DNA from: Sphingomonas crocodyli | GTDB taxonomy: Bacteria; Pseudomonadota; Alphaproteobacteria; Sphingomonadales; Sphingomonadaceae | Assembly (NCBI RefSeq): GCF_004005865.1 | Contig: NZ_SACN01000002.1 | Location: forward strand, 1 to 64,000 | DNA length: 64,000 bases | Direction of reading: 5' to 3' | Shown: in pieces, positions 26,970-36,099 of the stretch | Layout: each line of letters begins with the position of its first letter | Position numbering within the stretch: position 1 is the stretch's first letter | Translations under genes and position numbers: made by a program | The notes under the pieces: generated by a model | Seen by the model: the letters and a program-made list of their open reading frames with translations, nothing else | What the model was told of the DNA's origin: nothing | Databases searched by the model: none

Positions 26970-27487
26970 CCCCCGAATTCTCCCGAACCTACCGGATCGA
27001 CACGCTGGGCGAAGGCGCGCGCGATGTCGCGATCGAAGCCGACGAAAGCGAGCGCGCGAAGCTGGCGGGCCGCTTCGGCCTGATCTCGGTCGATCGGCTG
27101 GTCGCCAAAGCGTCGATCAGCGCTAAGGCCGGCGTCATCACCGCCGAAGGGACGATCGATGCCGCGGTCGTCCAGGCCTGCGTCGCGAGCGGTGCGCCGA
27201 TCCCTGCGACGGTCAACGAGCCGTTCGTGCTGAAATTCGTCGCCGCTGTCGGCAATGGCACGGCCGACGAGGAGATCGAGCTGAGCGAGTCCGATTGCGA
27301 CATCGTCGAATATGAAGGCGGCGCGATCGATCTGGGCGAAGCGGTTGCCGAGACGATGGCGCTCGCGCTCGACCCCTTCCCCCGCGCGCCGGACGCCGAT
27401 GAGGTGCTGAAGGCGGCGGGTGTGTTGGGCGAAGGCGAGACCGGGCCGTTCGCAGCGCTCAAGGCGCTGAAGGACAAGCTGGGCTAG
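26966..27487 (+). CDS. DUF177 (YceD) family protein
   Basis: 173 residues. The DUF177 pattern lies in the middle and C-terminal part: GTIDAAVVQACVASGAPIPATVNEPF (a Cys-containing block) and the late IVEYEGGAIDLGEAVAETMALALDPFPRAPDA. YceD proteins are linked to 23S rRNA accumulation and usually sit before rpmF-plsX; neither gene follows here, where nhaA is convergent only 7 bp away. Confidence 0.9.
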   Translation: MTPEFSRTYRIDTLGEGARDVAIEADESERAKLAGRFGLISVDRLVAKASISAKAGVITAEGTIDAAVVQACVASGAPIPATVNEPFVLKFVAAVGNGTADEEIELSESDCDIVEYEGGAIDLGEAVAETMALALDPFPRAPDADEVLKAAGVLGEGETGPFAALKALKDKLG

Positions 27488-27494
27488 CGGGAAC

Positions 27495-28655
27495 TCAGTC
27501 AGGCGCCCGCGCCAGTCGCAGGACGGCAAAGCCGGTGATCGCCGACAGGATCGATCCGGCCAGCACGCCGATCTTGACCTCGTCGATCAGGATCGGATCG
27601 CTGAAGGCGAGGCCGCCGATGAACAGGCTCATCGTAAAGCCGATCCCGCACAGCAGGGCGACGCCATAAACCTGCGTCCAGCTCGCGCCGCCCGGCCGCC
27701 CGGCCCAGCCGAGCGCGACGGCGGTGCGGACGCTGGCGAAGATGCCGATCTGCTTGCCCAGGAACAGGCCCAGCGCCACCGCGACGGGCAACGGCGCGAA
27801 GACCTGCGCCCATCCGATCCCGCCCAGTGCGACGCCGGCATTGGCGAAGCCGAACAGCGGAACGATCGCGAAGGCGACCCACGGATGCAGCGCATGTTCG
27901 AGCCGGTGGAGCGGCGATGCCGCATCTTCGGGCGCAGCCGGCGATGGCGTCAGCGGGATGGTGAGCGCGGCGGCCACCCCCGCGATTGTCGCATGCACGC
28001 CGGACATATAGGTCGCGATCCACAGCGGCACGGCGAGCAGCGCATAGGGCCATAGCCGCGTCACGCCGATCCGGTTCAATCCCCACATCGCGGCCAGGCA
28101 GATCGCGGCAGCAAGCAAGGCGGGGCCGCTGATGCTGGGCGTATAGGCGATTGCGATGATCGCTACCGCGCCCATATCGTCGACGATCGCCACCGTCGTC
28201 AGGAACAGCTTGAGCGACGCGGGCGCGCGGCTGCCCAGCAGCGCCAGCACCCCGATCGCGAAAGCGATGTCGGTGGCGGACGGGATCGCCCAGCCGCGCG
28301 CCGCGCCGCCGTCGAACCCCGCAATGCCCAGATAGACGAGCGCGGGCACGATCATCCCCGCCCCCGCCGCGACGAAGGGCAGAATGCGATCGGACCATTG
28401 CGACAGATGCCCGTCGAGGAACTCGCGTTTGATCTCCAGCCCGACCAGCAGGAAGAACAGCGCCATCGCCGCATCGTTGATCCAGTGATGGACCGACAAC
28501 GGCCCCGCCTTGGCATGGAGCAGGTGGAAATAGGAATCGGCCAGCGGGCTGTTCGCGACGATCATCGCGGCCGCCGCCGACAGGATCAGGACGATGCCGC
28601 CGGCCGCTTCGGTGTGCAAAAAATGGCGGATCGCGGAAATGGGACGCATCTGCAT
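27495..28655 (-). CDS. nhaA: Na+/H+ antiporter NhaA
   Basis: 386 residues, normal length, with about 12 membrane segments. It exports Na+ in exchange for H+ across the inner membrane. Signatures: HFLHTEAAGGIVLILSAAAA at the start, MALFFLLVGLEIKREFLDG, GWAIPSATDIAFAIGVLALLG and the ion-binding Asp pair in AIVDDMGAVAII. Single gene; the 151-bp upstream gap shared with the divergent PLD gene shows no clear promoter motif. Confidence 0.97.
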   Translation of the reverse strand: MQMRPISAIRHFLHTEAAGGIVLILSAAAAMIVANSPLADSYFHLLHAKAGPLSVHHWINDAAMALFFLLVGLEIKREFLDGHLSQWSDRILPFVAAGAGMIVPALVYLGIAGFDGGAARGWAIPSATDIAFAIGVLALLGSRAPASLKLFLTTVAIVDDMGAVAIIAIAYTPSISGPALLAAAICLAAMWGLNRIGVTRLWPYALLAVPLWIATYMSGVHATIAGVAAALTIPLTPSPAAPEDAASPLHRLEHALHPWVAFAIVPLFGFANAGVALGGIGWAQVFAPLPVAVALGLFLGKQIGIFASVRTAVALGWAGRPGGASWTQVYGVALLCGIGFTMSLFIGGLAFSDPILIDEVKIGVLAGSILSAITGFAVLRLARAPD

Positions 28656-28806
28656 GCGACCGACCTAACCAGCGGGGGCGCAGGGGACAACAAAAGTCGG
28701 TCCTCCGGTGGTCGATTTTCGCCGCGAATCCGATGGGATCAAAGAGTTAATGGACAGGACAGCCGGCAGGACATAGCGATTTGCACCGTCCTATGGGGAA
28801 TGTTGC

Positions 28807-30009
28807 GTGCGTAAGCGGATGATCGGCCGGGCGGTTCTGATATCGGCCATCCTGACCGCCTTGATCTTCATCGTCTGGACGACGTTCGTGCTGTGGATCG
28901 CCAGTGCCGAACCGGTGGTGAACGTCGATCGCGGCGGTGCGGATCGGGTTGGGGCGGTGCATTTCGGCGGGCCGGACAAGCCGGTCGGCGCGCTCAGCAA
29001 TCTGCTCGCCCGGCGGATCGCGGCGGTGCCCGCCGGCGGATCGATATACTGGGCGACCTATTATTTCCGCGACCGCGATCTGGCGCGCGCGCTGGTCGCG
29101 GCGCAGCGGCGCGGGGTGCATGTGCTGCTGGTCGTCGATGGCGATCCCCGGCTGGAAACCGCGAACGACGCCGCGCTCGCGATCCTGCGCAGGCTGGGCA
29201 AGGGGCTGGTCGTCCGGCCCGAGCCGATCGAGCCGTTCGATCAACTGAGCGGCAAGCTCCACACCAAAATCTATGCGTTCGACAGCCCGGCCGGGCGCGT
29301 CGCGATGATCGGATCGTTCAACCCGTCGGGCGACGAAGGCACCGACAAGGCGACGCTCGACGAGATTGGCGATCAGGATCGCGGCCACAATATGCTGATC
29401 GACGTGATCAGCCCCGGACTGGTCGACACGCTGATCGATCAGGTGAAGCTGCTGGGCGCGCGCGGCGGCACGATCGACCGGTTCGACGCGCATGAAAACC
29501 GCATCTATCGCGATCGCGACACCGCGCTCTATTTCTACCCGCGCCTGCGCGCCGACATTGTCGAGGATGAGGTCGACCGGCTCGATCGCGGCGATCGCCT
29601 GTGGGCGGCGATTTCGCATCTGAAAGGCGACATGGTCGGCCGGCTCGCGCGGGCCGCGAAGCGCGGGGCGGAAATCCTGCTGGTCGTCCACGATACCGAA
29701 CGGCGGGTGCCGGAGGTTTCGGTGCGCCGGCTGAGCGCGGCGGGCGTCCATATCCGCCGCTATCGCCATCCGGAAGCACTGCCGATGCACGCCAAGTTCA
29801 TCGTTGTCGAACGCGACGGCGGCTTCACCAGCTATACGGGCAGCCTGAACTACAACCGCAATTCGCGGCTGTTGAACGACGAGGTGCTGATGGCGTCACG
29901 CGATCCGCAACTCGCGCTGACATTGCTGGGCCGCCTTGCCGAGATCGAGACGGAGATCAGCGGCAATTATGCGGGGCGGGCCGCGACGACCCGCCCCGTT
30001 AACCCTTAA
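28807..30009 (+). CDS. Phospholipase D-like (HKD) membrane-anchored protein
   Basis: 400 residues. One N-terminal membrane anchor (about 8-30), then two PLD-like halves. The first HKD motif is intact (His152, Lys154, Asp159 in LHTKIYAFDS, followed by GSFNPSG). The second reads MHAKFIVVE, with Glu335 where Asp is expected, followed by TGSLNYNRNS. It resembles cardiolipin synthase-like enzymes but is shorter in membrane segments, so the exact reaction (phosphatidyl transfer or hydrolysis) is open. GTG start. Its TAA stop overlaps the stop of the convergent OmpA-like gene (TTAA). Confidence 0.82.
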   Translation: MRKRMIGRAVLISAILTALIFIVWTTFVLWIASAEPVVNVDRGGADRVGAVHFGGPDKPVGALSNLLARRIAAVPAGGSIYWATYYFRDRDLARALVAAQRRGVHVLLVVDGDPRLETANDAALAILRRLGKGLVVRPEPIEPFDQLSGKLHTKIYAFDSPAGRVAMIGSFNPSGDEGTDKATLDEIGDQDRGHNMLIDVISPGLVDTLIDQVKLLGARGGTIDRFDAHENRIYRDRDTALYFYPRLRADIVEDEVDRLDRGDRLWAAISHLKGDMVGRLARAAKRGAEILLVVHDTERRVPEVSVRRLSAAGVHIRRYRHPEALPMHAKFIVVERDGGFTSYTGSLNYNRNSRLLNDEVLMASRDPQLALTLLGRLAEIETEISGNYAGRAATTRPVNP

Positions 30010-30653
30010 AGGCGACGCGCCTCGACGCGGCGGTTGCCGGCGCCGGCAGGATCGGAAGCATTGGCCGGCTTGTCGAAGCCCCAGCCATTCACTTCGAGTC
30101 GCGACGGCGCGACGCCCAGATCGCCCAGCAGCGAGGCGACGGCCTGCGCACGTTCCTTCGACAGCTGGACATTATAGTCGCGATTGCCGACGGCATTGGT
30201 GTGCCCGTCGATCGCGAAGCGCATGCTCGACAATGCCGGCGTCTGCAGCGCCTTGGCGAAGACGCGGATGTTGGCGATCGCCTGCGGCGTCAGCGCCGAC
30301 GAGGCATTTTCGAAGGTGATCAGCAGATCCTTGCGCGCCGGCGGCAAGGGCTTCGGCGGGGCATAGGCCTTCTTGACCGGCTGTGCGGCGGGCGAACCGC
30401 CGCCCGGCGTCACGCCGACGCCCTTGTTATTGGTGCGGCCGACCGAAAAGCCGCGCGTCGCGCTGGTGCGCGGGCCCTTGGCGGGGGTGGCTTCATCGGC
30501 GCATTCGGCGGGCGGGTTGGCCGGATCGACCGACGAGCAATCGACCGCGAAAGACTTCTGAATGTCCTCGACGCTGTACTGCGCCTGCTGCGCACCCAGC
30601 GGCGCGGCGGCGAAAGCGATAAGAACCAGCGTCGCTTGTAGCTTGATACGCAC
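30006..30653 (-). CDS. OmpA-family peptidoglycan-binding protein
   Basis: 215 residues from GTG 30653, supported by AGGAGG 9-15 nt upstream and an immediate signal peptide (LQATLVLIAFAAAPLGA). The C-terminal OmpA-like domain (about 105-215) has DGHTNAVGNRDYNVQLSKER and NRRVEARRL, the peptidoglycan-binding consensus. The first half is a proline/lysine-rich linker without a beta barrel, so it is more like a periplasmic tether than OmpA proper. Confidence 0.88.
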   Translation of the reverse strand: MRIKLQATLVLIAFAAAPLGAQQAQYSVEDIQKSFAVDCSSVDPANPPAECADEATPAKGPRTSATRGFSVGRTNNKGVGVTPGGGSPAAQPVKKAYAPPKPLPPARKDLLITFENASSALTPQAIANIRVFAKALQTPALSSMRFAIDGHTNAVGNRDYNVQLSKERAQAVASLLGDLGVAPSRLEVNGWGFDKPANASDPAGAGNRRVEARRL

Positions 30654-30748
30654 GGCAACAACCCTCCTGTTCACGGCACCCCGAAAGCTACGAATACTAT
30701 GCTTCTCAAGTTGCGGCGAGAGCAATAGCGAGTCGAGGGTAAGACAAT

Positions 30749-30766
30749 CTGTGCCGTAGCGCACAG
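30749..30766. promoter_or_regulatory. Inverted repeat CTGTGC-N6-GCACAG upstream of MFS gene
   Basis: CTGTGC (30749-30754) and GCACAG (30761-30766) lie 36 bp before the MFS start at 30803, in the divergent gap with the OmpA-like gene. The symmetry is that of a dimeric repressor site; regulator unknown. Confidence 0.3.
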
Positions 30767-30802
30767 GCGGAACAGCATGGCGGGCAGACGGTTAGGCTAT
30801 CG

Positions 30803-32236
30803 ATGCTCCGCCGCACCGCCCCCGCGACGATCGTCGAAACGGACGTGCCCGCCCGGCTCGATCGGCTGCCCTGGGGCCGTTTTCATTGGCTGGTGGTGGT
30901 GGCGTTGGGGATCACCTGGATCCTCGACGGCCTCGAAGTGACGTTGACCGGATCGGTCGCGGGCGCGTTGCGGCATAGCCCGACCTTGCGGTTTTCGGCG
31001 GCGGATGTGGGCTTCGCCAACAGCGCCTATCTGGCGGGCGCGGTGCTGGGCGCCTTGTTCTTCGGCTGGCTCACCGATCGGCTGGGGCGCAAGCGGCTCT
31101 TTTCGATCACGCTGGCGGTTTACTTCACTGCGACGGCGGCGACCGCCTTTGCCTGGGATCTGTCCAGCTTTGCGTTGCTGCGTTTCATCACCGGCGCGGG
31201 GATCGGTGGCGAATATAGCGCGATCAATTCGGCGATTCAGGAACTCATCCCCGCGCGGCGGCGCGGCTGGACCGATCTGGCGATCAACGGCAGTTTCTGG
31301 GTCGGTGCTGCGATTGCGGGGATGGGGAGCATCATCCTGCTCGACCCGGCCTTGTTCGATCCCGATCTTGGCTGGCGGATCGCCTTCTTTCTAGGGGCTG
31401 CGATCGGGATCGTGATCCTGTTCCTGCGCCGCTTCATTCCCGAAAGCCCCCGCTGGCTGATCGTTCATGGCCGGGCGGAGGAGGCCGAACGGATCGTGGC
31501 GGAGATCGAGCGGCGATCGGAGGTGCCCACCGGCTCCGCGCCGCGCGCCCGCCTGCTCGCGCGCAGCCATACGCCGCTGAGTGAGGTGTTCGCGGTGATC
31601 GTGCGCACCTATCCGCGGCGCGCGGTGCTGGGGCTGGTCCTGATGGCGGCGCAGGCCTTCTGCTATAATGCGATCTTCTTTACCTATGCGATGATGCTGA
31701 CCGACTTTTACGGCGTGCGCGCCGATGCGGTCGGCTGGTACGTGCTGCCTTTTGCGGCGGGCAATGTCGCGGGGCCGCTGCTGCTCGGGCGCTTGTTCGA
31801 CACGATCGGGCGGCGGCGGATGATCGCCTTCACCTATGCGATGTCGGCGCTGCTGCTCGCGCTGACCGGCTGGCTGTTCCGCGAAGGCATGCTCGATGCG
31901 ACCACCCAGACCCTGTGTTGGAGCATCACCTTCTTCTTCGCGTCGGCGGCGGCAAGCTCGGCCTATCTGACGGTCGCCGAAAGTTTCCCATTGGAAACTC
32001 GGGCGCTGACCATCGCCATCTTCTATGCGCTCGGCACCGGGATCGGCGGTGTCGTCGCGCCGTGGGCGTTCGGCCTGCTGGTCGAAAGCGGATCGAGGGG
32101 TGCGGTGATGGGCGGCTATCTGTTCGCGGGCGGGCTGATGGCGCTGGCGGGTGCTGCGGCCTGGCGGCTCGGCATAGACAGCGAGCGACGCCCGCTCGAA
32201 GAGGTCGCCCGCCCGCTGTCGTGGCAGGACGATTAA
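30803..32236 (+). CDS. MFS transporter, metabolite/sugar-porter type
   Basis: 477 residues with 12 predicted membrane segments. Family signatures: GWLTDRLGRKRLFSI (loop 2-3), FITGAGIGGEYSAINSAIQELIP, RRFIPESPRWLIVHGR at the mid-loop, and GRLFDTIGRRRMI in the second half. The pattern suits the sugar/aromatic-acid:H+ symporter branch; substrate unknown. No catabolic genes are adjacent. Convergent with nadB, 7 bp apart. Confidence 0.88.
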   Translation: MLRRTAPATIVETDVPARLDRLPWGRFHWLVVVALGITWILDGLEVTLTGSVAGALRHSPTLRFSAADVGFANSAYLAGAVLGALFFGWLTDRLGRKRLFSITLAVYFTATAATAFAWDLSSFALLRFITGAGIGGEYSAINSAIQELIPARRRGWTDLAINGSFWVGAAIAGMGSIILLDPALFDPDLGWRIAFFLGAAIGIVILFLRRFIPESPRWLIVHGRAEEAERIVAEIERRSEVPTGSAPRARLLARSHTPLSEVFAVIVRTYPRRAVLGLVLMAAQAFCYNAIFFTYAMMLTDFYGVRADAVGWYVLPFAAGNVAGPLLLGRLFDTIGRRRMIAFTYAMSALLLALTGWLFREGMLDATTQTLCWSITFFFASAAASSAYLTVAESFPLETRALTIAIFYALGTGIGGVVAPWAFGLLVESGSRGAVMGGYLFAGGLMALAGAAAWRLGIDSERRPLEEVARPLSWQDD

Positions 32237-32243
32237 GGCGCGT

Positions 32244-33830
32244 TTAGGGTACCAGGATCGTGTCCTTCGCCTCGTCGAGCGTGTCGGGGAAGTCGAGCGT
32301 ATAGTGCAGGCCGCGGCTCTCCTTGCGGTGGAGCGCGGAGCGCACGATCAGGTCGGCGACGTCGACCAGATTGCGCAGCTCGATCAGGTCGGGCGTCACG
32401 CGGAAGTTGCCGTAATAGTCGGCCACTTCCTGCCGCAGCAGCGCCACGCGGTGCGCCGCGCGCTCCAGCCGCTTGGTGGTGCGGACGATGCCGACATAGT
32501 CCCACATGAAGCGGCGGATCTCGCGCCAGTTATGCTGGACGATCACCTCTTCATCGGAGTCCGTCACGCGGCTTTCGTCCCACGGCCGGATCGGCGGGGG
32601 CGGGGGCATATCTGCGAAGTTCGCTTTGATATGCTCGGCCGCCGCATCGCCGAACACGAAGCATTCGAGCAGCGAGTTGGACGCGAGACGGTTCGCACCG
32701 TGCAGGCCTGACTGGGTGACTTCGCCCGCCGCATAGAGGCCGGGCAGGTCGGTGCGCCCGTCGAGATCGATCAGCACGCCGCCGCAGGTATAGTGCGCGG
32801 CGGGCACGATCGGGATCGGCGACGTGGTGATGTCGATGCCCAGCGGCAGCAGGCGGGCGTAGATCGTCGGGAAATGCTCCATCACGAACTCGGCCGGCTT
32901 GTGGCTGATGTCGAGGTGCACATAATCGAGGCCGAGCCGCTTGATCTCATGGTCGATCGCGCGGGCGACGATGTCACGCGGGGCCAGTTCGGCGCGCTTG
33001 TCGAAACGCGGCATGAAGCGCCGGCCGTTGGTGGGAAGCTTCAGCTGCCCGCCCTCTCCCCGCATCGCCTCGGTGATCAGGAAGTTCTTGACGTCCAGGT
33101 TGTAGAGGCAGGTCGGGTGGAACTGCATGAACTCCATGTTGGAGACACGGCAGCCCGCACGCCACGCCATCGCGATCCCGTCCCCGGTCGCGCCGCGCGG
33201 GGACGTGGAAAACAGATAGGCGCGGCTGGCGCCGCCGGTCGCGAGGATCGTCGCACGGCCGGTGAAACTCTCGATCGTCCCCGTCGCGCGATCGACCGCA
33301 TAGACGCCCCAGACATGGCCATCGCCCGAATATTTCTCCCCATGCCGCCCGGTGATCAGGTCGATCGCGGCGCGATCGGGGAACAGGGTGATGTTGGGAT
33401 GCGCGACCGCCGCGGCCTCCAGCGCCACCTGCACCGCATGGCCGGTCGCGTCGTTGACGTGGACGATGCGGCGGTGGCTGTGTCCGCCCTCGCGCGTCAG
33501 ATGCAGCTTGGCGTCGTCGCCCAGATTGAAGGGCACGCCCAACTTGACCAGCTTTTCGACCGCCAGCGGCGCATGTTCGACCACGAACTCGACCGTCTTG
33601 CGATCGTTCAGCCCCGCGCCCGCGACGATCGTGTCGTCGACATGGCTTTCGAACGTGTCGCCCGCCTCCAGCACGGCGGCGATCCCGCCCTGCGCCTGCG
33701 CGGTCGAGCTTTCGGAAATCCCCGCCTTGGCGAGCACCCCGACCTTATAATGTTCGGCAAGGTTGAGCGCGGCGGTAAGCCCGGCCGCGCCCGATCCGAT
33801 GATGACGACGTCGAAAGCGTATGCGGCCAC
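32244..33830 (-). CDS. nadB: L-aspartate oxidase
   Basis: 528 residues, normal for NadB. The flavoenzyme oxidises aspartate to iminoaspartate for NAD synthesis. FAD motif VVIIGSGAAGLTAAL near residues 9-23; ATGGASRAYLFSTSPRGATGDG; MEFMQFHPTCLY; AAHYTCGGVLIDLDGRTDLPGLYAAGEV; NRLASNSLLECFVFG. The GTG at 33830 is chosen because GAGGAAG precedes it by 4-10 nt; the longer open frame upstream overlaps the ABC gene. nadA and nadC are not in the window. Confidence 0.95.
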   Translation of the reverse strand: MAAYAFDVVIIGSGAAGLTAALNLAEHYKVGVLAKAGISESSTAQAQGGIAAVLEAGDTFESHVDDTIVAGAGLNDRKTVEFVVEHAPLAVEKLVKLGVPFNLGDDAKLHLTREGGHSHRRIVHVNDATGHAVQVALEAAAVAHPNITLFPDRAAIDLITGRHGEKYSGDGHVWGVYAVDRATGTIESFTGRATILATGGASRAYLFSTSPRGATGDGIAMAWRAGCRVSNMEFMQFHPTCLYNLDVKNFLITEAMRGEGGQLKLPTNGRRFMPRFDKRAELAPRDIVARAIDHEIKRLGLDYVHLDISHKPAEFVMEHFPTIYARLLPLGIDITTSPIPIVPAAHYTCGGVLIDLDGRTDLPGLYAAGEVTQSGLHGANRLASNSLLECFVFGDAAAEHIKANFADMPPPPPIRPWDESRVTDSDEEVIVQHNWREIRRFMWDYVGIVRTTKRLERAAHRVALLRQEVADYYGNFRVTPDLIELRNLVDVADLIVRSALHRKESRGLHYTLDFPDTLDEAKDTILVP

Positions 33831-33856
33831 GGGCTTCCTCTTTTCAGCCCGACGGA

Positions 33857-34780
33857 TCAGCCGTTGGCCGAGCGCGTCAAACTCAGGAACACGTCTTCGA
33901 GGTCCGCTTCGCGGGTCGAGACGTCGACGATGCCGAGCCCGTCCTTCTGGACGGCGGCGAGGACTTCGCCCGCATTCACCTTGCTCTTGTCGTAGGTGAT
34001 GACGAGCGTGCGGCTGCCCTTCAGCTCGATCTTGTCGAAGCAGGCGGCGTCGGGCGCGGCGTCCAGATCGCGGTCGACCGTCACCTCGACCGCCTTTTCC
34101 TGCGCGCGGCCCACGAGATCGCGGGTCGGTTCGTTGGTGATCAGGCGGCCGTGGTTGATGATCGCGATGCGATCGCACAATTCCTCGGCTTCCTCGAGAT
34201 AGTGGGTGGTCAGCACGATCGTGACGCCCTGCGCGTTCAGTTCGCGCACATAATCCCACAATTGCTGGCGAAGCTCGACATCGACGCCCGCGGTCGGCTC
34301 ATCGAGGACGAGGACTGGCGGCGAATGGACCATCGCCTTGGCCACGAGCAGCCGGCGCTTCATGCCGCCCGACAGCGACCGCGCATAGGCATCGGCCTTG
34401 TCGGTCAGGTGGACCTTGCCGAGCAGCTCCATCGTCCGGCGCTTCGCCGGGGGCACGCCGTAAAAGCCCGCCTGGTTCTCCAGCGTCTCGCGCGGGGTGA
34501 AGAAGGGATCGAACACGATCTCCTGCGGCACGATGCCGATCGACGCCTTGGCGTTGCGCGGATCGCGATCGATGTCGAAGCCCCAGATGGAGACCTCGCC
34601 CGCGCTCTTGTTCACCAGCCCCGCAAGGATGTTGATCGTGGTCGATTTGCCGGCGCCGTTCGGGCCGAGCAGGCCGAAAATCTGGCCGCGGGGAATATCG
34701 AGGTCGATCCCGTGGAGCGCCTGCTTGCCGCCCTTGTAGATCTTGGAAAGGCCCCGGATGCTGATGGCTGCGTCGGTCAT
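33857..34780 (-). CDS. ABC transporter ATP-binding protein (ABC-2 export type)
   Basis: 307 residues. Walker A GPNGAGKST (39-47), signature LSGGMKRRL, Walker B VLVLDEPTAGVD and the switch His in LTTHYLEEAEEL. The C-terminal 85 residues form the extension seen in CcmA/NodI/YadG-like ATPases. No ABC-2 permease lies on either side (nadB follows at 26 nt; a repeat and a SPOR gene precede), so the membrane partner must be elsewhere. Substrate unknown. Confidence 0.9.
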   Translation of the reverse strand: MTDAAISIRGLSKIYKGGKQALHGIDLDIPRGQIFGLLGPNGAGKSTTINILAGLVNKSAGEVSIWGFDIDRDPRNAKASIGIVPQEIVFDPFFTPRETLENQAGFYGVPPAKRRTMELLGKVHLTDKADAYARSLSGGMKRRLLVAKAMVHSPPVLVLDEPTAGVDVELRQQLWDYVRELNAQGVTIVLTTHYLEEAEELCDRIAIINHGRLITNEPTRDLVGRAQEKAVEVTVDRDLDAAPDAACFDKIELKGSRTLVITYDKSKVNAGEVLAAVQKDGLGIVDVSTREADLEDVFLSLTRSANG

Positions 34781-34819
34781 TGCGCTGGCGGTATAGGGGG
34801 TGGGCGTGCGGCAAGGAAG

Positions 34820-34964
34820 CCCCCTCCCTGCCTAGGGAGGGGGTTGGGGGTGGGTGCGAGCGACGAAGTCGCGAGCATCCTCGCTCGTCCGGTAAAGCTT
34901 CGCCTTCGGGCTTCGAGCCCTCGGCTACGCCACCCACCCCCTACCCCTCCCTTATAGGGAGGGG
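34820..34964. repeat. Inverted repeat, family F (CCCCTCCCT...AGGGAGGGG)
   Basis: Left arm CCCCCTCCCTGCCTAGGGAG with a following GGGTTGGGGGTGGGTG; right arm CACCCACCCCCTACCCC then TCCCTTATAGGGAGGGG. Each end is also a small hairpin. The middle (GAAGTCGCGAGCATCCTCGC) differs from family B. It lies between the SPOR gene stop and the ABC gene start. Confidence 0.85.
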
Positions 34965-34966
34965 CG

Positions 34967-35875
34967 TTAAGGGCGCGGCGCCACCGGGAAGCAGTCGAGC
35001 GCGGCGGCGGAGGCGGCGGCGCACAGGGCGATGGCTTCGTCGCGGTCGGTGACGGGGCCGATCTGGACGCGGACGAGTTTCTTGCCGGGGACGGGTTCGT
35101 AGCGTGGCTCGAAATCGGCGGCTCGGGACATGCGCTTGCTGATCCGGCCCCACGCCTCGCGCGCGGCCTTGTCGCCCGAATAGGCGCCAAGCTGGATGCG
35201 CCAGGGCGGGCCGGCTGGCGCGGCCGTCCGCATCGCGCGCATCGGTTCGGCCGCCGCCATCTTCGATCCGCCGCCTTTCTCCCATGCGGCCAGTTCGACC
35301 TGATAGGCGGCGAAGGCGGTGTAGAAGGCGGTGAAGGGGGCTTCGAGTTTGGCGAGTGCCGGGGGCGCGTAGGCCGGGAAGGCGGCAGGGGTGACGGTTG
35401 CCGCTTCCTTGAGCACGTCCGCCGCGACCGGGCAGAAGCCGGCCTGTGCGGGCGGCTGCGCGAAATAATTATAGACGCTGGTGACGTGGCGATCGAGTGG
35501 GGTGCCCTTGCCGTGGCGCGCGCCCTCGGCAGCATAGCCTTTCGCGAAGGCCGTCTTCTGCGCCGCGAGCAGCTTGTTGTAGCCGGCGACGATCCCCTTC
35601 GATCCGGTTCGGTCGCAGGCGAGCGCCGCGACGTTGAGTGCGGAGCGCAGGTGCCAGATCGCCTCGGCTTCGGTGATGTCGCTGTTGGGCGTTTCCCAGC
35701 CGCCCTTGCCGTCGGACTTGGGCAGCTTGAAGCTGGGCGGGGCGCCGCCCGGAGGGAGTGGGCGCGCGGCGGGTGCTGGGGCCGGCGGTGGCGTCGGTGC
35801 GGGCGCCTGCTTCTTTTTTGCGCAGGCGGCGAGGCCGATCGCGACGATCAGAAATGCGACAGCGGACCTTTTCAC
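34967..35875 (-). CDS. SPOR-domain lipoprotein
   Basis: 302 residues from GTG 35875 (GGAGAAGAGG directly upstream). Lipobox GLAAC with lipid Cys at about 18, then a Pro/Ala-rich linker, a helical domain of about 150 residues (AEAIWHLRSALNVAALACDR, CPVAADVLKEAATV) that I do not recognise, and a C-terminal SPOR domain (WRIQLGAYSGDKAAREAWGR; VRVQIGPVTDRDEAIALC). SPOR domains bind denuded septal peptidoglycan, so an envelope or division role is likely. The stop codon touches repeat F. Confidence 0.85.
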   Translation of the reverse strand: MKRSAVAFLIVAIGLAACAKKKQAPAPTPPPAPAPAARPLPPGGAPPSFKLPKSDGKGGWETPNSDITEAEAIWHLRSALNVAALACDRTGSKGIVAGYNKLLAAQKTAFAKGYAAEGARHGKGTPLDRHVTSVYNYFAQPPAQAGFCPVAADVLKEAATVTPAAFPAYAPPALAKLEAPFTAFYTAFAAYQVELAAWEKGGGSKMAAAEPMRAMRTAAPAGPPWRIQLGAYSGDKAAREAWGRISKRMSRAADFEPRYEPVPGKKLVRVQIGPVTDRDEAIALCAAASAAALDCFPVAPRP

Positions 35876-35894
35876 CCTCTTCTCCCCAACTCCG

Positions 35895-36000
35895 TTCGTG
35901 TCGAGCCCTTCGACGCCGCCTGCGGCGTCGCTCAGGATGAACGTCGTCGAGACACGGTCTCGTGTGCCAACGTGTCTCGACTTCGCTCGACACGAGCGGG
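35895..36000. repeat. Inverted repeat, family D (copy 1, composite)
   Basis: Left part TTCGTGTCGAGCCCTTCGAC plus the inner palindrome GACGCCGCCTGCGGCGTC, then CGTGTCTCGACTTCGCTCG and ACACGAGCGG at the right end. It combines the right-arm sequence of family D (compare 37783-37859) with a CTCAGGATGAACG element. It fills the gap between the divergent SPOR and zf-CHCC genes. Confidence 0.8.
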
Positions 36001-36099
36001 TAGAGAGTGTCGAGGGACGCGGCGAACGGTTGCGCCGATCCGAGTCCGACTCGGGACAGGCCGTTGCGGCGGCGCACAAGCCTTGCTAATCCGCGCGGC

